Assembly: GCF_010435915.1 (NCBI RefSeq)
Contig: NZ_JAAFZH010000001.1
Span: forward strand, 496,001-560,000
Direction of reading: 5' to 3'
Length of the DNA: 64,000 nucleotides
DNA from: Spirosoma terrae
Lineage (GTDB): Bacteria > Bacteroidota > Bacteroidia > Cytophagales > Spirosomataceae
Numbering within the stretch: the stretch's first letter is position 1; the number at the start of each line of letters is the position of its first letter. The notes under the pieces are model-generated. The model was not told the origin of the DNA. It searched no databases and was given only the letters and a program-made list of their open reading frames with translations. Positions 47,039 to 56,298 of this stretch are shown one piece after another. A program made the position numbers and the translations under genes.

Positions 47039-48631
47039 ATGCTTCAACAACGTTCCAGTGGACTTCTACTTCATATCACATCACTTCCTTCAGCCCACGG
47101 CGTGGGCGATCTGGGACCAGAAGCGTACCGCTTCGCCGATTTCCTGCATGCGTCCGGGCAAACCTACTGGCAGATACTCCCGCTGACTCCCGTAGACCCT
47201 GGGGCTGGCTTTTCGCCCTATAGCAGTCCGTCCGCTTTTGCTGGTAATACATTACTGATTAGCCTGGAAATGCTGGCCGAAGAAGGGTTATTGAGTAAGG
47301 AAGACTTGGCCGTGTTTAATGAACAGCCCGTTCAGGATGTTACCGTTAGTGAAGCCCCTTCTTCATCGGGCGACTCCGCTCCGGCTGTATTGGCCGGTCC
47401 GCTAATACTGGCGCCTTCTACGCTTCATGCTGCCTGGATCAAAAAAAGACCGCTTTTGCAGCAGGCAGCCGAAAACTTTCTACGCGATGCAACAGCAGGG
47501 CAACGTAGTGATTATGAACGATTTTGTGGCTGGCAGGCCGACTGGCTCGACGATTATGCTTTATTTACGGCTTTGCAGGAAGCCACCGGCGAACCTACCT
47601 GGATTCGCTGGGATGAAGCCATCGTTCGACGGGACCCGGCTGCGTTGGCAGAACAAAAGGAGTTATTACAGGAGCGGATAGAACTTGTGAAAGTGCTCCA
47701 ATATTTCTTTTTGCGGCAGTGGAATGAGCTTATTGCTTATTGCTATAGCCGTAAAATTCATATCATTGGCGATATTCCCATTTACGTTCAGTTTAACAGT
47801 GCTGATGTATGGGCAAACCCAACCCTGTTCAAACTCGATGAAAACTTTCAGCCTCTATCGGTAGCGGGCGCTCCTCCCGACTATTTTAGTGAATATGGTC
47901 AGCGCTGGGGCAACCCAATTTACGATTGGAGTGAGCATAAACGTACTGGGTTTGCCTGGTGGATGCACCGTCTGCGCCATCAGATGTCCTTGTATAGCCT
48001 TACCCGCCTGGACCATTTTCTGGGTTTTGCTATATATTGGGAAATTCCGGCCAGCGAGCCAACGGCTAAAGTTGGCGAATGGGTAAAGGCCCCAATTGAA
48101 GATTTTATGCACGCTATGTATCGTCAGTTTGTGCATCTGCCGGTCGTTGCCGAAGACTTGGGAGCACGGACGGCCGATATGCAGCCACATCTGCGTCATT
48201 ACGGAATTCCGGGAATGCGGGTGATTCAGTTTGGCTTTGGCGACGATCTGCCGACCTCGTCTCATGGGGTGCATAACCATACAGAGAACGTAGTGGCCTA
48301 CTCGGGTACGCACGACAATAATACAACACTGGGCTGGTTCCGGGAATCTGATGAAGAAGTGAGGCAGCGACTGGATGACTACATCGGATTTCCTATTACC
48401 GAGGAAAACGTTGTTGATCAGATTTGCCGCCTGACCATGCAGTCGGTCGCCCGCCTGGCAATCATGCCCGTTCAGGATGTGCTGAATCTGGATGAAACGA
48501 ACCGAATGAACACGCCCGGTCTGGGTGGGCGAAGCTGGCAATGGCGTCTGCAACCAGGACAGCTAACTGATGAAGCTGGCGAGAAGTTGCTTAAGTTGAC
48601 GAAGATGACAGGGCGTATTGAAGGCGTTTAA
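47039..48631 (+). CDS. malQ: 4-alpha-glucanotransferase (GH77)
   Basis: MalQ moves glucan chains between maltodextrins and releases glucose, in maltodextrin or glycogen use. Starting at ATG 47039 (MLQQRSSGLLLHITSLPS) gives 530 residues; an ATG at 46985 would add 18 residues of unclear value. GH77 motifs: YSLTRLDHFLGF (nucleophile Asp), VVAEDLGART (acid/base Glu) and SGTHDNNTTLGW (third Asp). Residues about 100-135 contain an Ala/Ser/Pro-rich low-complexity insertion (SEAPSSSGDSAPAVLAGP) not usual in this enzyme. No glycogen or maltodextrin genes are adjacent. Confidence 0.95.
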   Translation: MLQQRSSGLLLHITSLPSAHGVGDLGPEAYRFADFLHASGQTYWQILPLTPVDPGAGFSPYSSPSAFAGNTLLISLEMLAEEGLLSKEDLAVFNEQPVQDVTVSEAPSSSGDSAPAVLAGPLILAPSTLHAAWIKKRPLLQQAAENFLRDATAGQRSDYERFCGWQADWLDDYALFTALQEATGEPTWIRWDEAIVRRDPAALAEQKELLQERIELVKVLQYFFLRQWNELIAYCYSRKIHIIGDIPIYVQFNSADVWANPTLFKLDENFQPLSVAGAPPDYFSEYGQRWGNPIYDWSEHKRTGFAWWMHRLRHQMSLYSLTRLDHFLGFAIYWEIPASEPTAKVGEWVKAPIEDFMHAMYRQFVHLPVVAEDLGARTADMQPHLRHYGIPGMRVIQFGFGDDLPTSSHGVHNHTENVVAYSGTHDNNTTLGWFRESDEEVRQRLDDYIGFPITEENVVDQICRLTMQSVARLAIMPVQDVLNLDETNRMNTPGLGGRSWQWRLQPGQLTDEAGEKLLKLTKMTGRIEGV

Positions 48632-48637
48632 TAACCT

Positions 48638-48673
48638 ATTCGCTCAAACGGCAATACTGCCGTTTGAGCGAAT
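48638..48673. terminator. Bidirectional terminator between malQ and the aldo/keto reductase
   Basis: Sixteen-bp perfect arms (48638-48653 and 48658-48673) with a 4-base loop (ATAC) fill the gap between two convergent genes. T-runs are short, but the stem is very stable. Confidence 0.8.
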
Positions 48674-48682
48674 GACATGTAA

Positions 48683-49675
48683 TTATACCAACTCCAGTTG
48701 TTGAATGTGCTGATCAATGAAAGCCAGTTCATCAGTGGAAAGCTTCACGGCAATGGCTTTGGCATTCTGAGTGGCCTGTTCGGCATTTCGGGCGCCTACC
48801 AAAGCTGCTGTAATGCCGGGTTGCTCAATGGTCCACCGAACAACCAGCTGGCCCAACGTGGCATTTTTCTCATCGGCGAGTGGTTTTATTTTTTCCATGA
48901 GAAGGTCAGCCTGAACGATATTCTGCTCCTTGAAGAACCGGTAACCAGCCCGATGATCACCTGCCGAAAACTGATGCCCTGGTTTGATTTTGCCCGTTAG
49001 CAATCCCCGTTCCATAGGGCTATAAGCCAAAATTCCTTTTTTATGCTCAAGGCAGTACGGAACGACGGTTTCCTTTATGGCCTGGTTAAGCATACTGAAT
49101 GGAACCTGGTTGGATGCGAGTTTTACCACGGCTTCCGCTTGCTGCATCTGCTCGGCGTCATAGTTGCTGACACCCGCCTGGCGAACTTTTCCCTGTTCAA
49201 TTAGTCGGACAACGGCTTCCATGCTTTCGTCAATGGGCGTCGTCTTGTCCGGCCAATGAATTTGGTAGAGATCGATATAGTCTGTACCCAGGCGTCTCAG
49301 GCTGTCTTCGCATTCTTTTATGATGCTGTCTTTTGCCGAGTATTTGTAGACATCAATGGGCTTGCCTGAATTGTCCTGACTTTTAAAGGCAAAATCACCC
49401 TTTGCCAAGTCCCATCGCATACCGTATTTAGTCAGGATCTGTATTTTATCGCGGGGAATGCCTTTGATTGCCTTACCAACTAGTTCTTCGCTTGCCCCTT
49501 GTCCATAAATCGGAGCCGTATCGATAGACGTAACGCCTAAATCATACGATGCTTTGATGGCTTCAATGGCTCCTTTGGTTTCGGTTCCGCCCCACATCCA
49601 GCCTCCGGCGGCCCAGGCTCCGAACGTAATGGCCGATACGGTCAATTCTGAATCGCCAACTTGTCTATATTCCAT
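48683..49675 (-). CDS. Aldo/keto reductase
   Basis: A 330-residue NADPH-dependent aldo/keto reductase with a TIM barrel. The catalytic tetrad is visible: Asp in SIDTAPIYGQG (with Tyr in the same motif), Lys in ILTKYG, and His in LYQIHWPD. The cofactor-site segment is AYSPMERGLLTGK and the C-terminal VVRWTIEQPGITAALVGARN follows. Substrate is unknown; family members reduce aldehydes or ketones and are often stress-related. It is convergent with malQ. Confidence 0.95.
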   Translation of the reverse strand: MEYRQVGDSELTVSAITFGAWAAGGWMWGGTETKGAIEAIKASYDLGVTSIDTAPIYGQGASEELVGKAIKGIPRDKIQILTKYGMRWDLAKGDFAFKSQDNSGKPIDVYKYSAKDSIIKECEDSLRRLGTDYIDLYQIHWPDKTTPIDESMEAVVRLIEQGKVRQAGVSNYDAEQMQQAEAVVKLASNQVPFSMLNQAIKETVVPYCLEHKKGILAYSPMERGLLTGKIKPGHQFSAGDHRAGYRFFKEQNIVQADLLMEKIKPLADEKNATLGQLVVRWTIEQPGITAALVGARNAEQATQNAKAIAVKLSTDELAFIDQHIQQLELV

Positions 49676-49908
49676 ATGCTATACTAAAATTGAATGATAC
49701 GTATCTGTAACCGGGTCTTACTAGTGGTACAAAAAAATGGTAGGGAGGTTTGGCAAAGAGAGCAGGAATTCGGATTCTGGCCGATTTTCTTAGGCAAGAA
49801 TAGTCCAGGTAGTTTGCGGTCCTAGAATTCCCTTCTTACTATTATCGTTTTTGGGAGTAGTGATGATGCCACAAGGCACTAACTACCCGCTAAGCACGTT
49901 TCTGTTTC

Positions 49909-52900
49909 ATGTCATCCTTATTTTTTTGGTCTGCGTGGCGTCGTAATTATCGGCTCACATACGTAGTAAGTCTTCTTTTGTTTGCTATTAGTCTGATTCT
50001 GTTTGCTTTATCGTGGGCTCGTGGATTGTCTAACGTTGTTCACTGGGACGTATTAAGCGAACTCAATGAGCTTCCTGTTACGTTTCAAACGTTCTCTGAT
50101 GGGCTGTTGAATTATGCGGTCAACGGGAAAGCCTACACCGTATCGGAGCAATTTGTAGCATCTGCTATGGAAATCAGGCCCGCCCATGCCACTACGTTTC
50201 TGGTCGGTATTTGCTGTGCTTTCGTTTTGTTGCTGAGTGCCATAACCCGTTTTGATCGCATACGGTATTTGATCAGTATGGCCCTGCTGATTATAGGACT
50301 GGCTTTTTTTCGGTGGGAAATGCTCGAAATTCCGGGGCTTGGCGGCAATTACTTATTTCTTATCCTGGCGTTCCTGTTTGGATCGGTCAGTTATTACTTC
50401 CATGCGTTTCGGTCCGATTACCCTATCTCAGTGCGACTCCTGGCGTTTGGGAGCGTAGTGGGCCTGGTCGCTATCGGACTAGGCTTGTTGTCGCCCGTGG
50501 CATTTCCGGCCATGATTGTTGTGAGTTACGGTCTACCGGTGTTGCTGGCTATAGGAACTGGTTTTATTTTCTTTATTGCTCCGGAAATAATTGCGGGGCT
50601 GGTATGGATAACATCAGCGGGAAGATCGGAGGGTAATGCTCCGCAGATCAGCCCGCGCCGAACATTGGGAATTAATAACCTTTTGTTTATCAGCTTTCTT
50701 TATCTGCTGAATCTGGGACTGATCTGGTTGAAAAATACGCGTTCTATTGATTGGGACGTATTGGCAATCAGTCCGTTCGTGCTCTACCTGATTTCGGTCA
50801 TTATTGGTATCTGGGGATTTCGTCGGTTGGTTGAACAGCAGGAGTCGATTGCCTTCCACGATTCGGGGGCGTATCTGTATCTTGGTCTGGCTTTACTCAC
50901 GACGCTTACTATGGTCTATGCGTTTGTTACAGCCAACGACCCTCTGGTTGAGATGTTTGAAGACATCATCGTCTACACCCACTTGGGCATGGGCTTATGT
51001 TTTGTGGCATACGTAGTGCTGAACTTTCTGCCCATCTACCAGCAGCATTTACCGGTTTATAGAATTCTCTACAAACCAAAACGTCTTGAATTAAGCCTGT
51101 TCCGAATTGTTGGTATTGTGGTAGTAGTCGCGTTGCTGGGTTCGGGTGGACTCATTACGTTTCGACAGGCTGTTGCCAGTTATTATAACGGTCTGGGCGA
51201 TTATTACACAGTTAGCAAAGAGCCTACGTCGGCTAATGCGTTTTATCAGTTGGCGCTGGAGCAGGAGTTCCAGAACCATAAATCGAACTATGCGATGGCT
51301 TCAATGGCCTTATCGCAGAATAATCAGACAGCGGCTGCTTTTTATTTCCAGCAGGCACTTTTAAAACAGCCTAATCCACAGGATTATGCAGGGCTGAGCC
51401 AGACTTATTTGCAGGCTGACCTATTTTTTGAAGCCGTTAAAACGTTGCAGCGGGGTCTCCGGGCTTTTCCCGGTAGTGGCGAACTGCAGAATAACCTCGG
51501 TTATCTCTATACTCGCACGAGTGTAGCCGATTCGGCTTATTATTACCTGAAATCGGCCGCCGACAATGCTGGTCGGGGCGAAGTGCCAGAATCGAATCTA
51601 CTGGGTTTTTATGCCCGGAATCCCGCCGTTTTGCTGGCTGATTCAACGTTGGCGCAGTCGGTTAAACCATCAGGTTATGAATCGTATCAGGCGAACGCAC
51701 TGGTGTTGAAAATGATTGCGCGTTCAGATACCGTATCGCCAGCCAAACCGGATTGGTTAACTACTGATGCCGTTGGCCAGGGACTAAGTGTTGGGCGATT
51801 TGCCAGCTTGTATAATTATGCGCTTAGCAATCAGCAGGCCGACACGGCGTTAACCAACGCTATCAAACGGTTAACTACCGATCCTAGCAATCAGGACTTT
51901 ACAGACGATTTGTTATTGGCTCGGGCCGTAACGGAATATAATCAGCATAATTACCCCAATGCCTTCAATTTAGTCAGCCAGTTGGCAGAGGGTGATCCGA
52001 AAAGTAGTCCAACGTATCATTCGATTGCGGGTTTATGGCTGTTGGAGCAGGGATTGTATCGCCGGGCAGCCGAGCAGTTTGGCTATAACACCGATACGAC
52101 GTCGATTTACTATCGGGCGATGGCATTGACTAAAGCCAGGGATTTGGCCGTAGCACAATCATTTTGGGAAGCAGCCTCTGCCAGTGATCCGACCGTATCG
52201 GCTTTAAAACAGGTACTTTACCAGGAGCGAAAACCGCAAACTGATCCAGAAAAAGCATTTTATGCCATCTACCGGATCGATGATCTGAATCGGGGTGCGT
52301 ATTGGGAAACCATTCAGGACCCTAGCCTGAAAACGGTGGCTGGTGTCGCGTTGGCCGACGATTATCTTGATCAGCTTCAATGGCGAAATGCGCAGTTGGT
52401 TTTGTCGGGCCTGCCTGATTCCAGCCAGATCAGCCCTATCGCCGTTTCGGAACGGACCATTGCGGCTCTACGATTATCGGCTTTTCGCCGAAGTGTAGGG
52501 TCGGCTGAAACAATGGCCACAAAACCTATACTGCCTCAGTTTCAGGCTGAAAAAAATTACTGGTTAGCGCAAACCTACGAACGTACTCACCAGTTAGGTA
52601 AGGCGAATCAATTGTATCGTAGTGCCTTAGCCTTAGCTCCGCTGAATGCACGTATTGTTACGTCGGCAGCTCAGCTGGGCGCTCAACAGCAACGTAGCAA
52701 AGAAGCCTATGACCTGGTGATAAGAGCGCTGCCTTATAATGAAGACAATCCTGAATTACTCAAAACATACATCAGTTTGTGTCTCGATTTGCATTTATCC
52801 GACTATGCTGAGGCCGGATTGGCCAAATTGCAGCCAATTACGACGCCTGCCGATTATCAGGCGTTTCGGATAACTTATCAGGAAAAACTAGCGTCAATCG

Positions 52901-52929
52901 AAAAGAGTCGGCAAAAATTCCTGCAATAA
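49909..52929 (+). CDS. Large membrane protein with C-terminal TPR domain
   Basis: A 1006-residue protein: about eleven to twelve hydrophobic helices in residues 15-430, with an extracytoplasmic stretch near 45-90, then a long soluble C-terminal region (about 430-1006) made of TPR-like helix pairs (SANAFYQLALEQEFQNHKSN, QDYAGLSQTYLQADLFFEA, GELQNNLGYLYTRTSVADSA, ANQLYRSALALAPLNARIVT). No enzyme motif was seen. It stands alone with its own ATG at 49909. The combination suggests an assembly or scaffolding membrane protein, but the role is unknown; related large membrane-TPR proteins seem widespread in Cytophagales. Confidence 0.7.
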   Translation: MSSLFFWSAWRRNYRLTYVVSLLLFAISLILFALSWARGLSNVVHWDVLSELNELPVTFQTFSDGLLNYAVNGKAYTVSEQFVASAMEIRPAHATTFLVGICCAFVLLLSAITRFDRIRYLISMALLIIGLAFFRWEMLEIPGLGGNYLFLILAFLFGSVSYYFHAFRSDYPISVRLLAFGSVVGLVAIGLGLLSPVAFPAMIVVSYGLPVLLAIGTGFIFFIAPEIIAGLVWITSAGRSEGNAPQISPRRTLGINNLLFISFLYLLNLGLIWLKNTRSIDWDVLAISPFVLYLISVIIGIWGFRRLVEQQESIAFHDSGAYLYLGLALLTTLTMVYAFVTANDPLVEMFEDIIVYTHLGMGLCFVAYVVLNFLPIYQQHLPVYRILYKPKRLELSLFRIVGIVVVVALLGSGGLITFRQAVASYYNGLGDYYTVSKEPTSANAFYQLALEQEFQNHKSNYAMASMALSQNNQTAAAFYFQQALLKQPNPQDYAGLSQTYLQADLFFEAVKTLQRGLRAFPGSGELQNNLGYLYTRTSVADSAYYYLKSAADNAGRGEVPESNLLGFYARNPAVLLADSTLAQSVKPSGYESYQANALVLKMIARSDTVSPAKPDWLTTDAVGQGLSVGRFASLYNYALSNQQADTALTNAIKRLTTDPSNQDFTDDLLLARAVTEYNQHNYPNAFNLVSQLAEGDPKSSPTYHSIAGLWLLEQGLYRRAAEQFGYNTDTTSIYYRAMALTKARDLAVAQSFWEAASASDPTVSALKQVLYQERKPQTDPEKAFYAIYRIDDLNRGAYWETIQDPSLKTVAGVALADDYLDQLQWRNAQLVLSGLPDSSQISPIAVSERTIAALRLSAFRRSVGSAETMATKPILPQFQAEKNYWLAQTYERTHQLGKANQLYRSALALAPLNARIVTSAAQLGAQQQRSKEAYDLVIRALPYNEDNPELLKTYISLCLDLHLSDYAEAGLAKLQPITTPADYQAFRITYQEKLASIEKSRQKFLQ

Positions 52930-53108
52930 GTTAGCTTTGTTAACTGCAAGCGTTTGATTGCCAGTAATTGTACAATCGATTTGTGGGAAATAGTAATAAT
53001 GCTGGTATCAACGGCGAACTTCTTCTCAGATAGTATTATTTTAACGAGTCATTTTAGTACTTCCTACCGAATGGTAGCCGCTGCTACTACGTCCTAACTT
53101 CATCATAC

Positions 53109-53834
53109 ATGAATATTATCGAAACCCACAATATTGCCAGACGTTACGTAATGGGTACCGAAGTAATTGACGCTCTGAAGTCGATTACGATTAGTATTCA
53201 GAAAGGGGAGTACGTAGCATTTATGGGACCATCAGGGTCCGGTAAATCGACGTTGATGAATATTGTTGGCTGTCTGGACTCGCCTTCATCCGGGCATTAT
53301 ATTCTGAATGGGCAGGATGTGAGTCAGATGGGTGAAAACGATCTGGCCGAAGTACGTAACAAAGAAATTGGCTTTGTTTTCCAGACATTCAATCTGCTGC
53401 CCCGCCAAACGTCGCTGGAGAACGTAGCACTACCGCTCATTTATGCAGGATATAATAAAGCCGACCGGATTGAAAAGGCGATGTTAGCCCTTAAAAATGT
53501 GGGTCTGGAGCACCGGGCTGGTCACCGGCCCAACGAGTTATCGGGGGGGCAGCGCCAACGCGTAGCCGTTGCGCGGGCGTTGGTGAATGATCCCAGCATT
53601 TTGCTGGCCGATGAGCCAACTGGAAACCTGGATACGAAAACGTCCTATGAGATCATGGATCTGTTCGATCAGATTCACAGTAAGGGAAATACGGTGATCA
53701 TGGTAACGCACGAAGAAGATATTGCCGAATATGCGCACCGTATTATTCGACTCCGTGATGGCCTGATTGAAACGGATCGAATTAATACAAACATCCGTAA
53801 AGCACATGCGTTGATGCAATCGTCAGAAGAGTGA
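53109..53834 (+). CDS. ABC transporter ATP-binding protein (LolD/MacB type)
   Basis: A 241-residue ATPase of the LolD/MacB/SalX group. Walker [11 protein letters not shown]-loop [13 protein letters not shown], signature LSGGQRQRV, Walker [13 protein letters not shown] and the H-loop VTHEEDIA are all present. Such ATPases pair with FtsX-like permeases in lipoprotein release, macrolide export or similar work. No permease gene is adjacent on either side, so it must serve a permease elsewhere or be shared. Its exact job cannot be named. Confidence 0.93.
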   Translation: MNIIETHNIARRYVMGTEVIDALKSITISIQKGEYVAFMGPSGSGKSTLMNIVGCLDSPSSGHYILNGQDVSQMGENDLAEVRNKEIGFVFQTFNLLPRQTSLENVALPLIYAGYNKADRIEKAMLALKNVGLEHRAGHRPNELSGGQRQRVAVARALVNDPSILLADEPTGNLDTKTSYEIMDLFDQIHSKGNTVIMVTHEEDIAEYAHRIIRLRDGLIETDRINTNIRKAHALMQSSEE

Positions 53835-53896
53835 TCTTTTTTGTGCTGTATTTCTTAATATAAGCGTAGTATATTGGCCTAAAATTCCTAAAACGT

Positions 53897-54379
53897 ATGC
53901 TCCGTAAAGTACTCATCGGCCTGTTAGCGATCTTCGTGCTTATCCAGTTTTTCCGGCCCGAAAAAAATCAGTCAGAGGGCATTTCGCCCAACGATATTTC
54001 GACAAAGTATGCCGTACCCGCTAGCGTACAGACTGTTCTAAAACGCTCCTGTTTCGATTGCCATTCGAACAACACAGTATATCCCTGGTACGATAATATT
54101 CAGCCCGTTTCCTGGTGGCTGGCCAATCACATCGAAGAAGGGAAGTCGGAGCTTAACTTCTCGGAGTTTACTACGTATCCTCCCAAAAAAGCCAGACATA
54201 AGCTGGAAGAAGTCGCTGAGGCTGTTACGGATGGCTGGATGCCTTTATCGTCTTACCTCCGAATCCATCAGGACGCAAAGCTGAAGCCTGAAGAAGCAAA
54301 ACTGATTGCCGACTGGGCTAATCAACTACGTAGTCAGATACAGCTTCCTGCTGGCGAAACGGAAGAACATCATCATTAA
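53897..54379 (+). CDS. Haem-binding domain membrane-anchored protein
   Basis: A 160-residue protein with one N-terminal membrane helix (VLIGLLAIFVLIQFF) and a short cytochrome-like domain. SCFDCHSNNTVYPWYDNIQPVSWWL carries a CxxCH c-type haem motif, and its family-typical companions LSSYLRIHQDAKL and LIADWANQLR follow. It matches the Bacteroidota haem-binding domain family. The role is unknown; it may carry electrons in the periplasm. It is convergent with the haem-uptake operon and ends inside the 34-bp hairpin, which may be coincidence of haem-related genes. Confidence 0.88.
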   Translation: MLRKVLIGLLAIFVLIQFFRPEKNQSEGISPNDISTKYAVPASVQTVLKRSCFDCHSNNTVYPWYDNIQPVSWWLANHIEEGKSELNFSEFTTYPPKKARHKLEEVAEAVTDGWMPLSSYLRIHQDAKLKPEEAKLIADWANQLRSQIQLPAGETEEHHH

Positions 54380-54446
54380 TAAATACAGCTAATTGGTACG
54401 CCATATCTTGGAGATATGGCGTACCAATTAGCTGTATTTATTAATG
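54374..54446. terminator. 34-bp perfect hairpin between convergent haem genes
   Basis: Arms at 54374-54407 and 54413-54446 are perfectly complementary over 34 bp, with a loop of only 5 bases (TTGGA). The left arm contains the last codons and stop of the haem-binding gene; the right arm ends just before the hmuS stop. It very probably ends both transcripts. Confidence 0.85.
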
Positions 54447-54447
54447 A

Positions 54448-55473
54448 CTAAGCAGAAATAACGTCAGCAATGACATCGCGCCATTGCTGCATTTCTGGTA
54501 CGCCGGGCTTACGTTTGCCAAAAATCAACGCAATACTATTCCCCTTTTTATCAAATAGATCGAGGCCAGTTACGATACCGTCTTTGGTGGGCTTTCGGGT
54601 TACCCAGATGCTATTAATCTGATCTTCGCGCAGATGCATATTGAAGGCTGGGTCCAGTACGTTATACCAGGGCCCCATGCTGACCAGTTTTTTAACGGTA
54701 CCCGTATGAATCTGGATACAACCAGGGCTTGAGGCAAAAATCATAATCGGTAGTTCGCGTTCGGCGACCAGTTCAAATACCTTTTTCAGCTGATTGACCG
54801 AAATCTGCTCCGAATAGCCAGCCGGAGCCAGCCGTATTCCTTCTTCCCGATCCAACTTATATTTCCGGAGCAGGCCGAAAAACTCGTGTGTGTCCTGCAT
54901 CGCTAACCAGGCATCCTGAAATGCCTGAACATCAACCGTCTCGTTAGCTGACTCTGCTTCTTTTTCGGGATAAGGCACCGTAACAATGGCTTCCGTTTGA
55001 TCGGCGGCCAGGTATTTCTGAACAAGCGCTTCGTAGGCCGTTTCGTCAGATTGATCAGTCAGGTAGATTTTGTGTACTGCCAGACCGTCCTGATCGAAGA
55101 ACTGTAAGCTCTTGCGACCATTTTCATCGACAGCAAAACCGAAATGCCAGCGCGACATAAACAGCCGCAGATCAATATCCGGACCCAGCACCAGGCCTGT
55201 CTGGTCGTTGAATGATACGTTCTCGTACACGCCTTTCCGCTCATGAACGATGTTGTCGTTACGTGTCAAGGCCATCACATAGGCCAACGTCGGTACTTCT
55301 TTAAGCAACTCACGAAAATCGCCTTCCAGTCGTTGAACGGTTTCGCCTAGTTGCGTCGCAAGCAGATCGGCTTCGCTGACACCCAGTTGTTTAGCCGCAT
55401 CGCGGATTCTTGTTTTAGGGTTCTCTTCCAGGAACGTAGCCCAGCGTTCTTTGAGGCTCTGTGCTGTAATCAT
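54448..55473 (-). CDS. hmuS: Hemin-degrading factor HmuS/HemS
   Basis: A cytoplasmic haem-handling protein of the HmuS/HemS/ChuX type, 341 residues, built of two similar halves. The first half has TLAYVMALTRNDNIVHERKGVYENV; the second has LPIMIFASSPGCIQIHTGTVKKL and WYNVLDPAFNMHLREDQI. These correspond to the conserved haem-pocket regions. It may store, transfer or degrade haem to release iron. It is the last gene of the operon, 18 bases after hmuV, and precedes the 34-bp hairpin. Confidence 0.93.
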   Translation of the reverse strand: MITAQSLKERWATFLEENPKTRIRDAAKQLGVSEADLLATQLGETVQRLEGDFRELLKEVPTLAYVMALTRNDNIVHERKGVYENVSFNDQTGLVLGPDIDLRLFMSRWHFGFAVDENGRKSLQFFDQDGLAVHKIYLTDQSDETAYEALVQKYLAADQTEAIVTVPYPEKEAESANETVDVQAFQDAWLAMQDTHEFFGLLRKYKLDREEGIRLAPAGYSEQISVNQLKKVFELVAERELPIMIFASSPGCIQIHTGTVKKLVSMGPWYNVLDPAFNMHLREDQINSIWVTRKPTKDGIVTGLDLFDKKGNSIALIFGKRKPGVPEMQQWRDVIADVISA

Positions 55474-55491
55474 TGGATAATACTAGTTTGG

Positions 55492-56286
55492 TTAGTGACG
55501 ATTAGAAAACTGATGTTGCTGTGGAATCACCATTGGGCAGTCTAGTTCGGGATGCTCAACGAGCCACACATTTAAGTTGAATACGTGCTTAATAGTCTCG
55601 ACGGTGATGACTTCCTGCGGACGACCGATGGCCTCAATCCGGCCAGAACGTAGCATAACAATCTGATCGGCATACTGAGCCGCCAGATTTAGATCGTGCA
55701 GAATTACGACGGCGCAGAAGCCTTTCTGCGTGAACTCACGGGCTAATTCCAGCATCTGATGCTGGTGAAGCAGGTCCAGGCCGGTAGTCGGCTCGTCCAG
55801 AAATAAAATACCTTTGGGGACATCCCATATCTGGGCCAGCACTCGGGCTAACTGAACGCGCTGTTGCTCTCCGCCCGATAACGTAGTAAAAACGCGAGAC
55901 GCAAATTCCCACATCCCCACTTTCTTAAGAGCCGTTTCGGCAACGTAGTAATCGTGGTCGGAGGGGTGAAAATCGAAGTGTGGATACCGGCCCATCAGCA
56001 CTAATTCGCTGACCAGAAACGGAAAGACAACCGAATTTTGCTGCGGCAGAACGGCCCGCACCAGGGCTAGTTCTTTATCGGAATAGGCAGTAAGACTTTT
56101 TTTGTCGAGCCGTACTTCGCCAGATAAAGTGGTTAGCTCTCGTGTACAGAGTTTGAGTAATGTGGATTTCCCGGCACCATTCGCCCCAACAATGGCCAGC
56201 AGTTCGCCCGCTTTGGCCTGGAACGAAACGCCATCAAGGAGTTTTCGGTTACGTATCTGGTACGAGATGTTTCTTACTTCCAGCAT
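55492..56286 (-). CDS. hmuV: Haem ABC transporter ATPase HmuV
   Basis: A 264-residue ATPase of the FecE/BtuD/HmuV type. Walker A VGANGAGKSTLLKL, signature TLSGGEQQRVQLARVL, Walker B GILFLDEPTTGLD and H-loop VILHDLNLAAQYA are all present. It powers haem import with the HmuU permease, whose gene lies 12 bases upstream on the same strand. The C-terminus ends in a His/Gln-rich tail (PQQHQFSNRH), possibly meaningless. Confidence 0.95.
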   Translation of the reverse strand: MLEVRNISYQIRNRKLLDGVSFQAKAGELLAIVGANGAGKSTLLKLCTRELTTLSGEVRLDKKSLTAYSDKELALVRAVLPQQNSVVFPFLVSELVLMGRYPHFDFHPSDHDYYVAETALKKVGMWEFASRVFTTLSGGEQQRVQLARVLAQIWDVPKGILFLDEPTTGLDLLHQHQMLELAREFTQKGFCAVVILHDLNLAAQYADQIVMLRSGRIEAIGRPQEVITVETIKHVFNLNVWLVEHPELDCPMVIPQQHQFSNRH

Positions 56287-56298
56287 ATGGCTTCGTAT

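Noticed and set aside
47855..48553. 232-residue open frame antisense to malQ
   Set aside because: Opposite an intact GH77 enzyme; no promoter, no domain, Pro/His/Arg-rich shadow composition.
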